NCBI GenBank assembly: GCA_019449655.1
Contig: JAHQXD010000001.1
Coordinates: forward strand, 934,950-998,949
From: Ferrigenium straubiae
GTDB lineage: Bacteria > Pseudomonadota > Gammaproteobacteria > Burkholderiales > Gallionellaceae
Length of the DNA: 64,000 nt
Reading direction: 5' to 3'
In this document: positions 1 to 8,110 of the stretch, in pieces
How the letters are laid out: every line of letters starts with the position of its first letter
Numbering within the stretch: the first letter of the stretch is position 1
The notes under the pieces: model-generated
The model's input: the letters and a program-made list of their open reading frames with translations, nothing else
Told to the model about the DNA's origin: nothing
Databases searched by the model: none
Position numbers and translations under genes: made by a program

Positions 1-2
1 TT

Positions 3-725
3 GCCACCTGCTGGGTTATCGAAAAAAACGGCTGGTTCGGCTACGGCGCCGAGCTGCCTGCCGGCGTGCGCCAGATTCTCCTCGACGAGGACCGCCGCCT
101 GCGCGAGCAGCATTCGCCGCATGACCGCCTGTTACTCGTCGCGCAGGGCATCGTCGCAATCCTCCTGGTGCTGGCCCTCGCCTTTCACGTGGCGGAAATA
201 GGCCTGATCGGGCTTGCAGTGATCGTCCTGGTGTCGGCGATTTCCGGGGTCACCGACGAACACCATATCGCCGAAGCCTTCATGCCGGGCCTGCCATTCG
301 CTTCCCTGCTGGTGGTCTTTTACGTCATCGTGGCGATGATCGGCAGCCTGCAGATGTTCAATTCGGTCATCCACTGGGTCCTGGCGCTCGAGCCCCGGAT
401 GCAGGTGTTCATGATCTTCGTCACCAACGGTGCGCTCTCCGCCATCAGCGATAACGTGTTCGTGGCCGCCATTTACATGAAGGAACTCAAGGCCGCGTTT
501 GACGCCGGGCTTACTACCCGTGAGCTATTCGACGCGCAGTCGGTGGCGGTCGTGATGGGCACCGGGATCCCGAGCATGTCCACGCCGAACGGACAGGCGG
601 CATTCCTCTACCTTCTGACATCCGCGATCGCCCCGCTGATCCGGCTCGGCTACGGCCGCATGCTCTGGATGGCCCTGCCGTATGCGGTCGTTACCACGAT
701 AGTCGCGGGATTGATATTGTTCTAG
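3..725 (+). CDS. nhaB: Na+/H+ antiporter NhaB, C-terminal part
   Basis: This reading frame is open at the left edge of the window, so only about the last 240 residues are present. The first in-window codons read through without a stop, and a GTG at 66 is probably internal. The protein is hydrophobic with several membrane segments and carries stretches typical of NhaB, such as ISDNVFVAAIY, STPNGQAAFLYLLTSA and IRLGYGRMLWMALPY, which closely follow the end of the E. coli protein. NhaB exports Na+ in exchange for protons across the inner membrane. It converges with the rnf operon. Rnf can be Na+- or H+-coupled, so the neighbourhood may reflect ion homeostasis, but that link is inference. Confidence 0.93.
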   Translation, partial: ATCWVIEKNGWFGYGAELPAGVRQILLDEDRRLREQHSPHDRLLLVAQGIVAILLVLALAFHVAEIGLIGLAVIVLVSAISGVTDEHHIAEAFMPGLPFASLLVVFYVIVAMIGSLQMFNSVIHWVLALEPRMQVFMIFVTNGALSAISDNVFVAAIYMKELKAAFDAGLTTRELFDAQSVAVVMGTGIPSMSTPNGQAAFLYLLTSAIAPLIRLGYGRMLWMALPYAVVTTIVAGLILF

Positions 726-810
726 GGGCCGGAACCCCGCGCCTTGGCGGGATGGCGAATCATTCAGGGGCCGGTCAGCCGCGGGAGCGGCGAGCCATTT
801 CTTGACCCGC

Positions 811-1095
811 CTATTCCTCGGATGCGGCGTCCCCGGCCTTGGCCTTGCGCGGCACGGTCTTGGGGTCGCAGATGATGGGGCGATAGATCTCGACGCGGTC
901 GCCGTCGTTGAGCACGGCATCCAGCTTGCTGACCTTGCCGTAGACGCCGACCTTGTTTTTTTCGAGATCGATTTCGGGAAACTGCTTGAGGATGCCCGAG
1001 CGGTTGATGGCGTCCTGGACGGTGGTACCGTCGGGCATTTCGATGTCGAACCAGGCTTGGCGGTGCGGCAGGGCGTAGGCGATTCCGATCTTCAT
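811..1095 (-). CDS. rnfH: RnfH family protein (UPF0125)
   Basis: A 94-residue protein of the RnfH/UPF0125 family, which has a small beta-grasp ubiquitin-like fold. Family-type stretches are IGIAYALPHRQ near the start and GDRVEIYRP near residue 65. It is the last gene of the rnf operon, 9 bp after rnfE, which is the usual place for it. The acidic tail (GDAASEE) is not part of the conserved domain. The exact role is not established; it is generally regarded as an accessory factor of the Rnf complex. The length is normal for the family. Confidence 0.9.
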   Translation of the reverse strand: MKIGIAYALPHRQAWFDIEMPDGTTVQDAINRSGILKQFPEIDLEKNKVGVYGKVSKLDAVLNDGDRVEIYRPIICDPKTVPRKAKAGDAASEE

Positions 1096-1104
1096 GTTCG
1101 TTCC

Positions 1105-1788
1105 TTACGGGGAGCAGTGGGCTGCGGCGCTAACCTGGGCGGCCTTGCTGGAGCGCTCGTCGATCATGCGTTTCGCGACCAGCACCAGGCCGGTGACCAA
1201 AAACGCACCGGGCGGCAGGATCATCATCAATATCCCCGTGTCGGGCGGCAGGACGCGCATCTCCAGGAACTTGAAGGCAGGGCCAAGCAGCAGCGAGGCG
1301 TCGGCAAACAGGGTTCCGGAGCCGGCAACCTCGCGTATCGCGCCTATGACGGTAAGTGCAAGGGCGAAGCCCACGCCCATGAAGAAACCGTCCGCCAACG
1401 AGGGCAGCACGGGTCTTTTCGAGGCAACCATTTCGATGCGTGCAAACGGCAGGCAATTCACCACGATCAGCGGGATGAACAGGCCCAGCACCTTGTACAT
1501 CTCGTGCAGCCACGCATTCATGCACATATCCACCACCGTCACCATGGATGCGATGATCAGCACGAACACGGGAATGCGCACTTCCTGGGAGAAGCGGTTG
1601 CGGAAAATCGATACCAGCGCGGCGGAACCGGTCATCACGAACGCCGTCGCGAGCCCCATGCCGAGGCCGTTGGTGGCGCTGTTGGTCATGGCCATGGCCG
1701 GGCACAGGCCCAGCATCATGCTGAGCACGCCATTGTTCGTCCACAGCCCCTCGCGGGCAATGGTGCGGTATTCAGCCATCGTCGTCAT
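1105..1788 (-). CDS. rnfE: Electron transport complex subunit RnfE
   Basis: Integral membrane subunit of the Rnf complex (227 aa, related to NqrD) with about six membrane helices. Recognisable stretches are NGVLSMMLGLCPAMAMTNS near residue 20 and GDG-type segments such as GVGFALALTVIGAIRE in the middle. RnfE and RnfA form an inverted-topology pair that binds a cluster between them and passes electrons across the membrane. The start overlaps the end of rnfG by 4 bp (ATGA), indicating translational coupling. The C-terminal tail is hydrophilic (KRMIDERSSKAAQ). Complete and normal in length. Confidence 0.95.
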   Translation of the reverse strand: MTTMAEYRTIAREGLWTNNGVLSMMLGLCPAMAMTNSATNGLGMGLATAFVMTGSAALVSIFRNRFSQEVRIPVFVLIIASMVTVVDMCMNAWLHEMYKVLGLFIPLIVVNCLPFARIEMVASKRPVLPSLADGFFMGVGFALALTVIGAIREVAGSGTLFADASLLLGPAFKFLEMRVLPPDTGILMMILPPGAFLVTGLVLVAKRMIDERSSKAAQVSAAAHCSP

Positions 1789-2435
1789 TTAGTTTCCCCC
1801 TTCGCTGGAGCCTTGCCGGTTTCGGCATCTGCCGCCTTGAATTCCATCAGTTTTGCCTTGTTGGCGTCGAAGAATTGCAGCCCTTCGGTGATCGCCTTGA
1901 CCACGGCGCGCGGCGTGATGGTTGCGCCCGCGAACTGGTCGAAGATACCGCCGTCCTTTTTCACCTTCCACTTGTCGAGCGGCGGGTTGCCGATGCTCAG
2001 TCCAGTGAAGCGCAATATCCAGTCGCCCTTCTTCACTTCGATCTTGTCGCCCAGCCCCGGAGTCTCCTTGTGCGCCAGAACGCGCGCGCCGATGATCTTG
2101 CCCTCGGGGTCAACGCCCAGCATGACCTTGATCGCGCCGGAATAGCCAGGACTGGAGGTCTCGAAGGCCACACCGGTCACCTTGCCTTCCTTGGTGGCGA
2201 CATAGATGGTGACTTCATTTCCCTGGTCATTCTTCAGGACGAGGGTGTCCGTGGCCAGATTGTTGTCGTGGATACTTTCCGGAATCACCTGCGCAAGCGA
2301 GTTCTGGCGGTCTTCCAGAGCGCGCATGGCGATGTCGTCCTTGGTGTAGCCGTTGGTCATGACGAGCAGCGTCCCGAAGCCCAGACAGAAGGCGCCGAGG
2401 ATCAGCCCATGGATCAGCGTGCGTTGCGAACTCAT
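1785..2435 (-). CDS. rnfG: Electron transport complex subunit RnfG (covalent FMN)
   Basis: 216 aa with one N-terminal membrane anchor (about residues 8-27) and a periplasmic FMN-binding domain. The flavinylation motif reads DQFAGATIT, placing the FMN-linked Thr at residue 172. The ApbE-type transferase that would attach it is encoded at the head of the same operon. The stretches ETPGLGDKIE and PGYSGAIKVMLGVD are typical of RnfG/NqrC. The gene overlaps rnfD and rnfE by 4 bp on each side. The Ala/Lys-rich tail is probably unstructured. A role in moving electrons on the periplasmic side of Rnf follows from the family. Confidence 0.95.
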   Translation of the reverse strand: MSSQRTLIHGLILGAFCLGFGTLLVMTNGYTKDDIAMRALEDRQNSLAQVIPESIHDNNLATDTLVLKNDQGNEVTIYVATKEGKVTGVAFETSSPGYSGAIKVMLGVDPEGKIIGARVLAHKETPGLGDKIEVKKGDWILRFTGLSIGNPPLDKWKVKKDGGIFDQFAGATITPRAVVKAITEGLQFFDANKAKLMEFKAADAETGKAPAKGETK

Positions 2436-3508
2436 GCTTTTTCCTCCAAGGGCAGCGGTTCGCCCTTGCGGGTGCGTCCGAAGGCGCGCGGGCGGGTGTA
2501 TTGGTCGATGATCGGGGTCAGCGAGTTCATCAGCAGCACCGCGAAGGCCACGCCTTCAGGATAGCCGGCGAAGTTACGGATGCTCCAGGTGAACAGGCCG
2601 ACGCCGATGCCGAAGATGATCTGCCCCGACTTGGATACCGGCGAGGTCACATAATCGGTGGCGATGAAGAACGCGCCCAGGAAAGTGGCCCCGGACAACA
2701 GGTGAAAGGTGCCGGAGGTGAAACGTGCGGGGTCGACGGCATGGAACAGCGCCGCGATCAGGAACAGCGACCCCAGCATGCTGAGCGGGATATGCCAGGA
2801 GATGATGCGCTTCGCCATCAGAAACAGGCCACCAAGCAGGATCAGGATCGCCGAGGTCTCGCCCATGCTGCCGGCGCGGTAGCCCAGCGCCATGTCCATC
2901 AGGTCCGGCATCTGCCCCATCGACTGCGTCACCGGAATGCCGCGCGACAGCTCGGTCTTGACGTAGCCCAGCGCGGAGGCGGCGCTCATGGTATCGGGGA
3001 TGTTGCCGCCGAAGGTGATGGCGAAGGATTCGACCAGTCCCGGTGCGCCCGCCGAAAACAGCGGATGCGGCGCGACCCAGACGGTCATCGCCACCGGGAA
3101 TGAGATCAGCATGACGGTACGCCCGACCATGGCCGGGTTGAACAGGTTCTGGCCCAGCCCCCCGAAAGCATGCTTGGTCAGCGCGATGGCGAAAATCGCC
3201 GCCAGCACGCCGATCCACCAAGGCGCCCAGGGCGGCAGGCTCATCGCCAGCAGCCAGCCGGTCAGTATCGCCGAGCAGTCAGCCAGCGTCGCCGCCACCG
3301 GCTTGCCGGCCAGCGCCAGACAGGCCGCCTCGACAGCCACGCAGGCACCGACCGTGATGGTGAACAGCAGGATCGCCGGCCAGCCGAACAAATAGAAGTT
3401 GAACAGGGTAGCCGGCGTCAGCGCCAGCAGCACCAGAAACATGGTTCTCTGGACGCTGCTGAATGCGTGGCCGAACGGCCCACTCTTTTTCATGATTGCG
3501 GTACTCAT
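2432..3508 (-). CDS. rnfD: Electron transport complex subunit RnfD
   Basis: Membrane subunit of Rnf (358 aa from the chosen start MSTAIMKK), related to NqrB, with around ten hydrophobic segments. The reading frame stays open further upstream, but the ATG at 3508 overlaps the rnfC stop by 4 bp, as elsewhere in this operon. Family stretches include TKHAFGGLGQNLFNPAMVGR (about residues 111-130) and GATFLGAFFIATDYVTSPVS (about 273-290). The usual covalent FMN motif (S-G-A-T) appears here as DTMSAAS at residues 172-178, with Ser in place of Thr. That could still accept FMN, or the cofactor may be bound differently. Confidence 0.94.
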   Translation of the reverse strand: MSTAIMKKSGPFGHAFSSVQRTMFLVLLALTPATLFNFYLFGWPAILLFTITVGACVAVEAACLALAGKPVAATLADCSAILTGWLLAMSLPPWAPWWIGVLAAIFAIALTKHAFGGLGQNLFNPAMVGRTVMLISFPVAMTVWVAPHPLFSAGAPGLVESFAITFGGNIPDTMSAASALGYVKTELSRGIPVTQSMGQMPDLMDMALGYRAGSMGETSAILILLGGLFLMAKRIISWHIPLSMLGSLFLIAALFHAVDPARFTSGTFHLLSGATFLGAFFIATDYVTSPVSKSGQIIFGIGVGLFTWSIRNFAGYPEGVAFAVLLMNSLTPIIDQYTRPRAFGRTRKGEPLPLEEKA

Positions 3509-5007
3509 GCGTTGGCCTTTTCTTCGGTAGTAGCCTTGGTCTCCCCGCCTGACGGGGCAGCTTCTGCAGCCGGCTTGCTTTTCGCGGCCAGGGCGGCACG
3601 CTTGGCCTCGGCGGCTTTCTCGATGCGGATGGTGCGCGTCTCGGCGAGCGTCTTGATGCGTTCGCTCTTGCGGCGCTCGGTCTCCAGCTCCCGCAACACG
3701 CCCTTGGCGTAGTTGAAATAGTGCACCAGCGGGATGTGCGACGGGCATACATACGAGCAGCTGCCGCACGAGAAACAGTCCATCACGCCCAGCTTGGCGG
3801 CAACGTCCAGATTATCCTTGCGGATGAAGGCGGCCATATCCACCGGTGACAAGCCACACGGGCAGACGGTGACGCAACTGCCGCAGCGGATGCACGCGGA
3901 GGTCGGACGGTCGTTGATCTCCTCGGCGGTGAGCGCCAGGATGCCTGAAGTGCCCTTGACCACCGGCGCATCCAGGCTGGCCAGCGGCTGGCCCATCATC
4001 GGTCCGCCGTTGACCACGCTCTCGGGGCGCGACGAGAAGCCGCCGCAGAACTCGACCAGGTCGCTTATCCTGGTGCCGATGGGCGTCATGACGTTGCCGG
4101 GATTGCGTATCGCGCCACCGCTCACCGTCACCACGCGTGCAACCAGCGGGCAACCGAAGCGGACGGCATGATGCACGGCGCGGGCGGTGGCGACGTTGTG
4201 CACCACGATGCCGAGATCAGCGGTCAGTTTGCGCGCCGGGGTCTCGCGACCGGTGATCGCCTGCACCAGATGGCGCTCGGAACCCATCGGGTACTGCACC
4301 GGCACGGCGGCCACTTCGACATTGGGAAAAGCGGCAGCCGCTTTGGTCATGGCCTCGATCGCCTGCGGCTTGTTCTGTTCGATGCCGATGACCACCCTGG
4401 GCGTGCCCAGCGCATGGGCCATGATGCGTGCGCCGTCGATCACTTCGTCGGCATATTCGCGCATCACCCGGTCGTCACAGGTCAGGTAGGGTTCGCACTC
4501 CGCTCCGTTGAGCAGCAGGATTTCAAGTTTTTTCTGGGTGCCAAGATTCAGCTTGATCGCCGACGGAAAGGCGGCGCCGCCCATGCCGACAATGCCAGAC
4601 TGGGCAACGCGATCGTTGATCTCTTGCGGGGTGGCAGTAAACGGATCGGCAATGGGCGTCGGCAAGTCGGCCCATTCGTCCTTGCTGTCCGGTTCGATGA
4701 CGATGGTCTTCTGCGGCAAGCCGGAAGGATGGGGCGCCGCAACCTCCGCCACCGACACGACGCGGCCCGAGGAAGGCGCATGCTGAGATGCCGACACTGC
4801 CCCCTGGTTGCGCGCGATCATCTGGCCTTTCTTGACCAGGTCGCCCTCTTTCACCAGCACCTCGGCCGGCGCGCCGATATGCTGCTGCAGCGGAATGTAG
4901 AGCATGGCCGGCATCGGCATGGCCACGATGGCCTTCTCGCTGGTTAAATCCTTGCGGTATTCCGGATGGATGCCGCCGGTTACGGGGAAAAGTTTCATCT
5001 GTGACAA
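3505..5007 (-). CDS. rnfC: Electron transport complex subunit RnfC
   Basis: Peripheral subunit (500 aa) that carries the NADH site of Rnf. It has an N-terminal RnfC barrel domain, a NuoF-like FMN/NADH domain (GIVGMGGAAFPSAIKL, LLNGAECEPYLTCDDRVM), an SLBB region, then two ferredoxin-type [4Fe-4S] motifs, CIRCGSCVTVCP and CFSCGSCSYVCP. The C-terminal tail is short and rich in Ala/Lys/Glu, much shorter than the repeat-bearing tail of E. coli RsxC. It starts 3 bp after rnfB and overlaps rnfD by 4 bp. In the family it exchanges electrons between NADH and the Fe-S chain leading to ferredoxin. Confidence 0.96.
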   Translation of the reverse strand: MSQMKLFPVTGGIHPEYRKDLTSEKAIVAMPMPAMLYIPLQQHIGAPAEVLVKEGDLVKKGQMIARNQGAVSASQHAPSSGRVVSVAEVAAPHPSGLPQKTIVIEPDSKDEWADLPTPIADPFTATPQEINDRVAQSGIVGMGGAAFPSAIKLNLGTQKKLEILLLNGAECEPYLTCDDRVMREYADEVIDGARIMAHALGTPRVVIGIEQNKPQAIEAMTKAAAAFPNVEVAAVPVQYPMGSERHLVQAITGRETPARKLTADLGIVVHNVATARAVHHAVRFGCPLVARVVTVSGGAIRNPGNVMTPIGTRISDLVEFCGGFSSRPESVVNGGPMMGQPLASLDAPVVKGTSGILALTAEEINDRPTSACIRCGSCVTVCPCGLSPVDMAAFIRKDNLDVAAKLGVMDCFSCGSCSYVCPSHIPLVHYFNYAKGVLRELETERRKSERIKTLAETRTIRIEKAAEAKRAALAAKSKPAAEAAPSGGETKATTEEKANA

Positions 5008-5010
5008 CTC

Positions 5011-5592
5011 CTAGTGCGCAGGCACAGTCTCGGGTTTGGGGGACGTGTTCTCGGCTTCTGGCTTGGGCCAATGCCAGTTGGACAGCGTCACCGGATACTC
5101 AACCATGATGATGGCGTCGGTGGGGCAAACCTTGACGCACTTGGAACAGCCATGGCAGGCATCGATGATGATGGTGTGCATCAGCTTGTTCGCGCCCATG
5201 ATGGCGTCGGTCGAGCACTCCCGGATGCAGCGCGTGCAACCGATACAAAGATCCTCGATGATAAAGGCGTGCTCCGGCCCCTTGTCATCGAGTTCGGAGA
5301 GATCGGCCTCGATGCCCAGTTTGGCGGACAGCGCCTCGACCAGCGGCTTGCCGCCGGGCGCACACAGCATGATCGATGCCTCCTCGCCCTTAGCCAGCGC
5401 CGATGCATATTGGGCGCAACCGACATAGCCGCACTGGCCGCACTGCGAGCCGGGCATCATGGCCTTCAGCTCCTCTTCCAGCGGGTCCTCCTGCACTGCG
5501 AGACGGCGCGCAGCCACACCGAGGATGGCGCCCAGCGCAACACCGATTAACGTAAGACTACCGATAGCGATCAACATGCCAGACATAATCAA
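5011..5592 (-). CDS. rnfB: Electron transport complex subunit RnfB (Fe-S)
   Basis: 193 aa with an N-terminal membrane helix (about residues 4-28) and a cytoplasmic part carrying three cysteine groups. The first is the cluster motif CGQCGYVGC with a later Cys at LCAPGG. The other two are [4Fe-4S] motifs, CIGCTRCIRECS and CHGCSKCVKVCP. RnfB is the likely ferredoxin-docking subunit of the complex. It overlaps rnfA by 4 bp. The C-terminal extension rich in Pro/Glu after about residue 170 varies among relatives. Complete; family assignment is secure. Confidence 0.96.
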   Translation of the reverse strand: MIMSGMLIAIGSLTLIGVALGAILGVAARRLAVQEDPLEEELKAMMPGSQCGQCGYVGCAQYASALAKGEEASIMLCAPGGKPLVEALSAKLGIEADLSELDDKGPEHAFIIEDLCIGCTRCIRECSTDAIMGANKLMHTIIIDACHGCSKCVKVCPTDAIIMVEYPVTLSNWHWPKPEAENTSPKPETVPAH

Positions 5593-6170
5593 CTCGCCCC
5601 CATGCCCGAGAAACCCATGAATGCCAGCGCCAGCAAGCTGACCACGATGAAGGCGATCGGCGGGCCGACGAACAGGCGCGGCACATCCATCACGGCCAGC
5701 CGCTCACGCAGCCCGGCGAAAATGATCAGGACCAGGCTGAAACCCATGGCGGAACCGATGGCAAACAGGACGCTGGTAAGCATGCTCATCTTGGCGTCGA
5801 CCAGCAGCAGCGCGATGCCCAGCACGGCACAGTTGGTAGTGATCAGCGGCAGGTAGATGCCCAGCAACTGGAACAGCGACGGTGACACTTTTCTGACCAC
5901 CATTTCGGTGAACTGCACGGTGGAGGCGATGATCAGAATGAAGGTGATCGTGCGCAGATAGCCAAGTTCGAAAGGGGCCAGCAGCAGCGTGTTGACCGTC
6001 CAGCCCGCGATGGCCGCAACCGTCATCACAAATGTAGTCGCCATGCCCATGCCGACGGCGGCATCCAGGCGCGTGGTGACGCCCATGGTCGGGCACAGCC
6101 CGAGGAAACGGCCCAGAATGACGTTATTGACCAGCGCCGCGCTAAACATCAAGAGCAAATATTCTTTCAT
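5589..6170 (-). CDS. rnfA: Electron transport complex subunit RnfA
   Basis: 193-residue integral membrane subunit, related to NqrE, with about six helices. The N-terminal stretch NNVILGRFLGLCPTMGVT and the middle stretch LPLITTNCAVLGIALL each contain the conserved Cys (in GLCP and TNCA) expected for the cluster shared with RnfE. It is the first structural rnf gene here, 19 bp after rseC. This rnfABCDGE-H order matches the gammaproteobacterial and betaproteobacterial type of cluster. Confidence 0.96.
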   Translation of the reverse strand: MKEYLLLMFSAALVNNVILGRFLGLCPTMGVTTRLDAAVGMGMATTFVMTVAAIAGWTVNTLLLAPFELGYLRTITFILIIASTVQFTEMVVRKVSPSLFQLLGIYLPLITTNCAVLGIALLLVDAKMSMLTSVLFAIGSAMGFSLVLIIFAGLRERLAVMDVPRLFVGPPIAFIVVSLLALAFMGFSGMGAS

Positions 6171-6189
6171 TGTGCTATCCCTTGCCTAC

Positions 6190-6690
6190 TCAAGAACTGC
6201 ATGTTTCGCCCGGCCTGGCGCGACGCAAAAACTGCGGAGCGAGATCGCCCCTCGTCTGTAAATACCCTGCCGCCATCCGCGAAATCACCAGCCCGATGAC
6301 CAGGCCGGCGACCATCGCCGCCATGGTAATGAGGTCGCTGCCAAACTTCCATTGCGCCAACGACCCGGCAAGCAGCAGAATGGCCAGCGGAAGGGCGTAG
6401 GCGGTGATTGATGCCTTCAGCAGCACGTTGTCGCGAATGCCGAACACCACGCGCTCGCCGACGGCGAGATTGGCATTGTTGTCGATGCGGAAACGGCGGC
6501 TGTCCAGCCGGCTGGCCGTAGTGCCGATCCCCTTGGAACCGCATGCATCCGCCGAGGCGCAGCTGCCGCAACTGGAACCCTGCTCGGGCACCAGCCAAGC
6601 GGCCCTGCCCTCTATCTTCACCACCTGTGCGATGCCCTCGGTCATGCTGGGTGCGCTGAAATCCGTGGCGCCATGTGCGAACTCGTCCAT
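6190..6690 (-). CDS. rseC: RseC/MucC-family membrane protein
   Basis: 166 aa from the ATG at 6690 (MDEFAHG). A longer frame exists upstream, but it runs back into apbE, and the 2-bp gap to apbE supports the shorter start. The N-terminal cytoplasmic part has the cysteine set SSCGSCASADAC typical of RseC. Two membrane helices follow at about residues 85-125 (ASITAYALPLAILLLAG and MAAMVAGLVIGLVISRM). RseC proteins are linked to the SoxR-reducing (Rsx/Rnf) system and to sigma-E control in enterics. Here its place between apbE and rnfA supports a role with the Rnf complex. Confidence 0.88.
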   Translation of the reverse strand: MDEFAHGATDFSAPSMTEGIAQVVKIEGRAAWLVPEQGSSCGSCASADACGSKGIGTTASRLDSRRFRIDNNANLAVGERVVFGIRDNVLLKASITAYALPLAILLLAGSLAQWKFGSDLITMAAMVAGLVIGLVISRMAAGYLQTRGDLAPQFLRRARPGETCSS

Positions 6691-6692
6691 GA

Positions 6693-7691
6693 TCACGCTT
6701 CTACGGTGGAGATTACGCCTTCGGGCGTGACATAGATTGCCTTCTGCCCACCGGCAGAACGGAGGATGTGTTGGCGACGCTCGACCGGCGCCATCAGCAT
6801 CGCTGTGGAAAGGCCATCGGCGGCAACGCCGGTATCCGCCACCACCGAGACCCCCAGCATCGCAGGCGCAGTGCGACCGGTGCGGGTGTCGATCAGGTGG
6901 GTGAAGGCGCCCTTGGCATCGAACAGGGTGCCATAGCCGCCCGAGGTGGAAACGCACTTGTCCACCAAATCCAGTGTGACGACTGCACGGTCAGGGTTGG
7001 AGGGATTGGCAATGCCAACGCGCCAGGCGGAACCATCCGGTTTGGTCGAGATTGCACGCGGTTCACCCATGTCCACCAGCATGTTGCCGAAGCCGTGGGC
7101 ACGCAGCGTATCGGCGACGCGGTCGGTGATATAGCCCTGCGCGCCGCTGTTCAGCGTCAGCCCCATGCCGGGGCGGGCGAAGGAGACCTTCCTGTTTCCG
7201 GCATCCACCTCGACGGCGCGCCAGTCTACCAGTTCAAGCGCGGCGGCGAGATCACGCGGCGCCGGGCCGGCCAGGTCTGGGCTGGCTGCGGTGAAATGGC
7301 GGAAATAGGTCTGCCATACTGGCTGGATGGTGGGGTCGTAGACGCCCTCGCTGATCCTGGCCAGCGACAGGGCGCGGGTCAGCATGGCAATGAAATCGTC
7401 CGGCGCGTTTTCGAGCACGCCCTCGCGGTTGAGCTTCGAAATGGAACTGTCCGCGCGGTAAACGCTGAAGATCGCCTCGAGGCGCCTCAGCTCGTCGAGA
7501 CCTGCGGCGATGGCGGCGCGCGCCTGTGCCTCGTCGGCATGGTAAAGCTGGATGGAGGCCGGCGCGCCCAAGGCGGTGCCTTCCCAGCGCACCGGCTTGG
7601 CCTGGGAGCTTCCCGTCTTCAACAGCAGCGGCAGGCCGGCGGCGGCGGCAACGAAAGCGATAAAACGGCGGCGTGACATTACGGCAGTCAT
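6693..7691 (-). CDS. apbE: FAD:protein FMN transferase (ApbE)
   Basis: 332 aa. The N-terminus has a twin-arginine-like signal (SRRRFIAF followed by a hydrophobic run), so export is expected. This suits an enzyme that flavinylates periplasmic Thr residues. ApbE stretches include FSVYRADSSISKLNR (about residue 95), the GAQGYITDRV region, NMLVDMGE, and the C-terminal TGVAADGLSTAM. It would transfer FMN from FAD to RnfG and possibly RnfD, both encoded downstream in the same operon. It appears to be the promoter-proximal gene. An internal ATG 12 bp downstream (MSRRRF) is an alternative start. Confidence 0.92.
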   Translation of the reverse strand: MTAVMSRRRFIAFVAAAAGLPLLLKTGSSQAKPVRWEGTALGAPASIQLYHADEAQARAAIAAGLDELRRLEAIFSVYRADSSISKLNREGVLENAPDDFIAMLTRALSLARISEGVYDPTIQPVWQTYFRHFTAASPDLAGPAPRDLAAALELVDWRAVEVDAGNRKVSFARPGMGLTLNSGAQGYITDRVADTLRAHGFGNMLVDMGEPRAISTKPDGSAWRVGIANPSNPDRAVVTLDLVDKCVSTSGGYGTLFDAKGAFTHLIDTRTGRTAPAMLGVSVVADTGVAADGLSTAMLMAPVERRQHILRSAGGQKAIYVTPEGVISTVEA

Positions 7692-8110
7692 AAGGACGAC
7701 CTCGAATAAATAATTAGCAGCATGCCTGGGGCGGATAAATGCCGCACAAAAGCGATTCCATTAACAAAAAACCTGCGCCGGCCGCATAAGCGGACGCCGC
7801 GTCAAATCTGCCTGAACTATCGGGAAGCGTGCATTGTTGGTGATGAAGCAGGTATTTCCGGACAGGCTGAATACCGGGAACATCTTGTTTTTGCGCTGCG
7901 CTTAAGCCAGTTTGAAGCTCATATTGCGGAACATAAAATTAGTGCATCGCGTTTATTCGGTCAAGCAAAACTTGCATGAAAAACCCATCTTTTAACCCAT
8001 CAGTTAAAACGCTCATCCGTCTGCCCCGTTGACACCGGAAAAACAATAAGATTCAAATCAGGCCATAACCGGGATCGCGCCGCCAAGCGCGACCCGGACT
8101 GCAACTGACC
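7692..8110. other. Intergenic region between apbE and ppdK
   Basis: These 419 bases separate the apbE start from the ppdK stop, both on the minus strand. The stretch is more AT-rich than its surroundings and should hold the rnf operon promoter on its left side. A possible 85-codon frame on the plus strand (7722-7979) has no recognisable protein character and is not called. Apart from the stem-loop at 8069-8097, no clear operator, repeat or RNA was recognised. Confidence 0.5.
8069..8097 (-). terminator. Stem-loop downstream of ppdK
   Basis: The arms CCGGGATCGCGC and GCGCGACCCGG flank a six-base loop and pair with one bulged base, just after the ppdK stop. There is no long T-run on the minus strand, so this is a candidate terminator or 3' protective hairpin rather than a classic intrinsic terminator. 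Confidence 0.45.

Noticed and set aside
7722-7979. An 85-codon plus-strand frame between apbE and ppdK
   Set aside because: No ribosome site of note, no family resemblance, and the region is expected to hold the rnf promoter.
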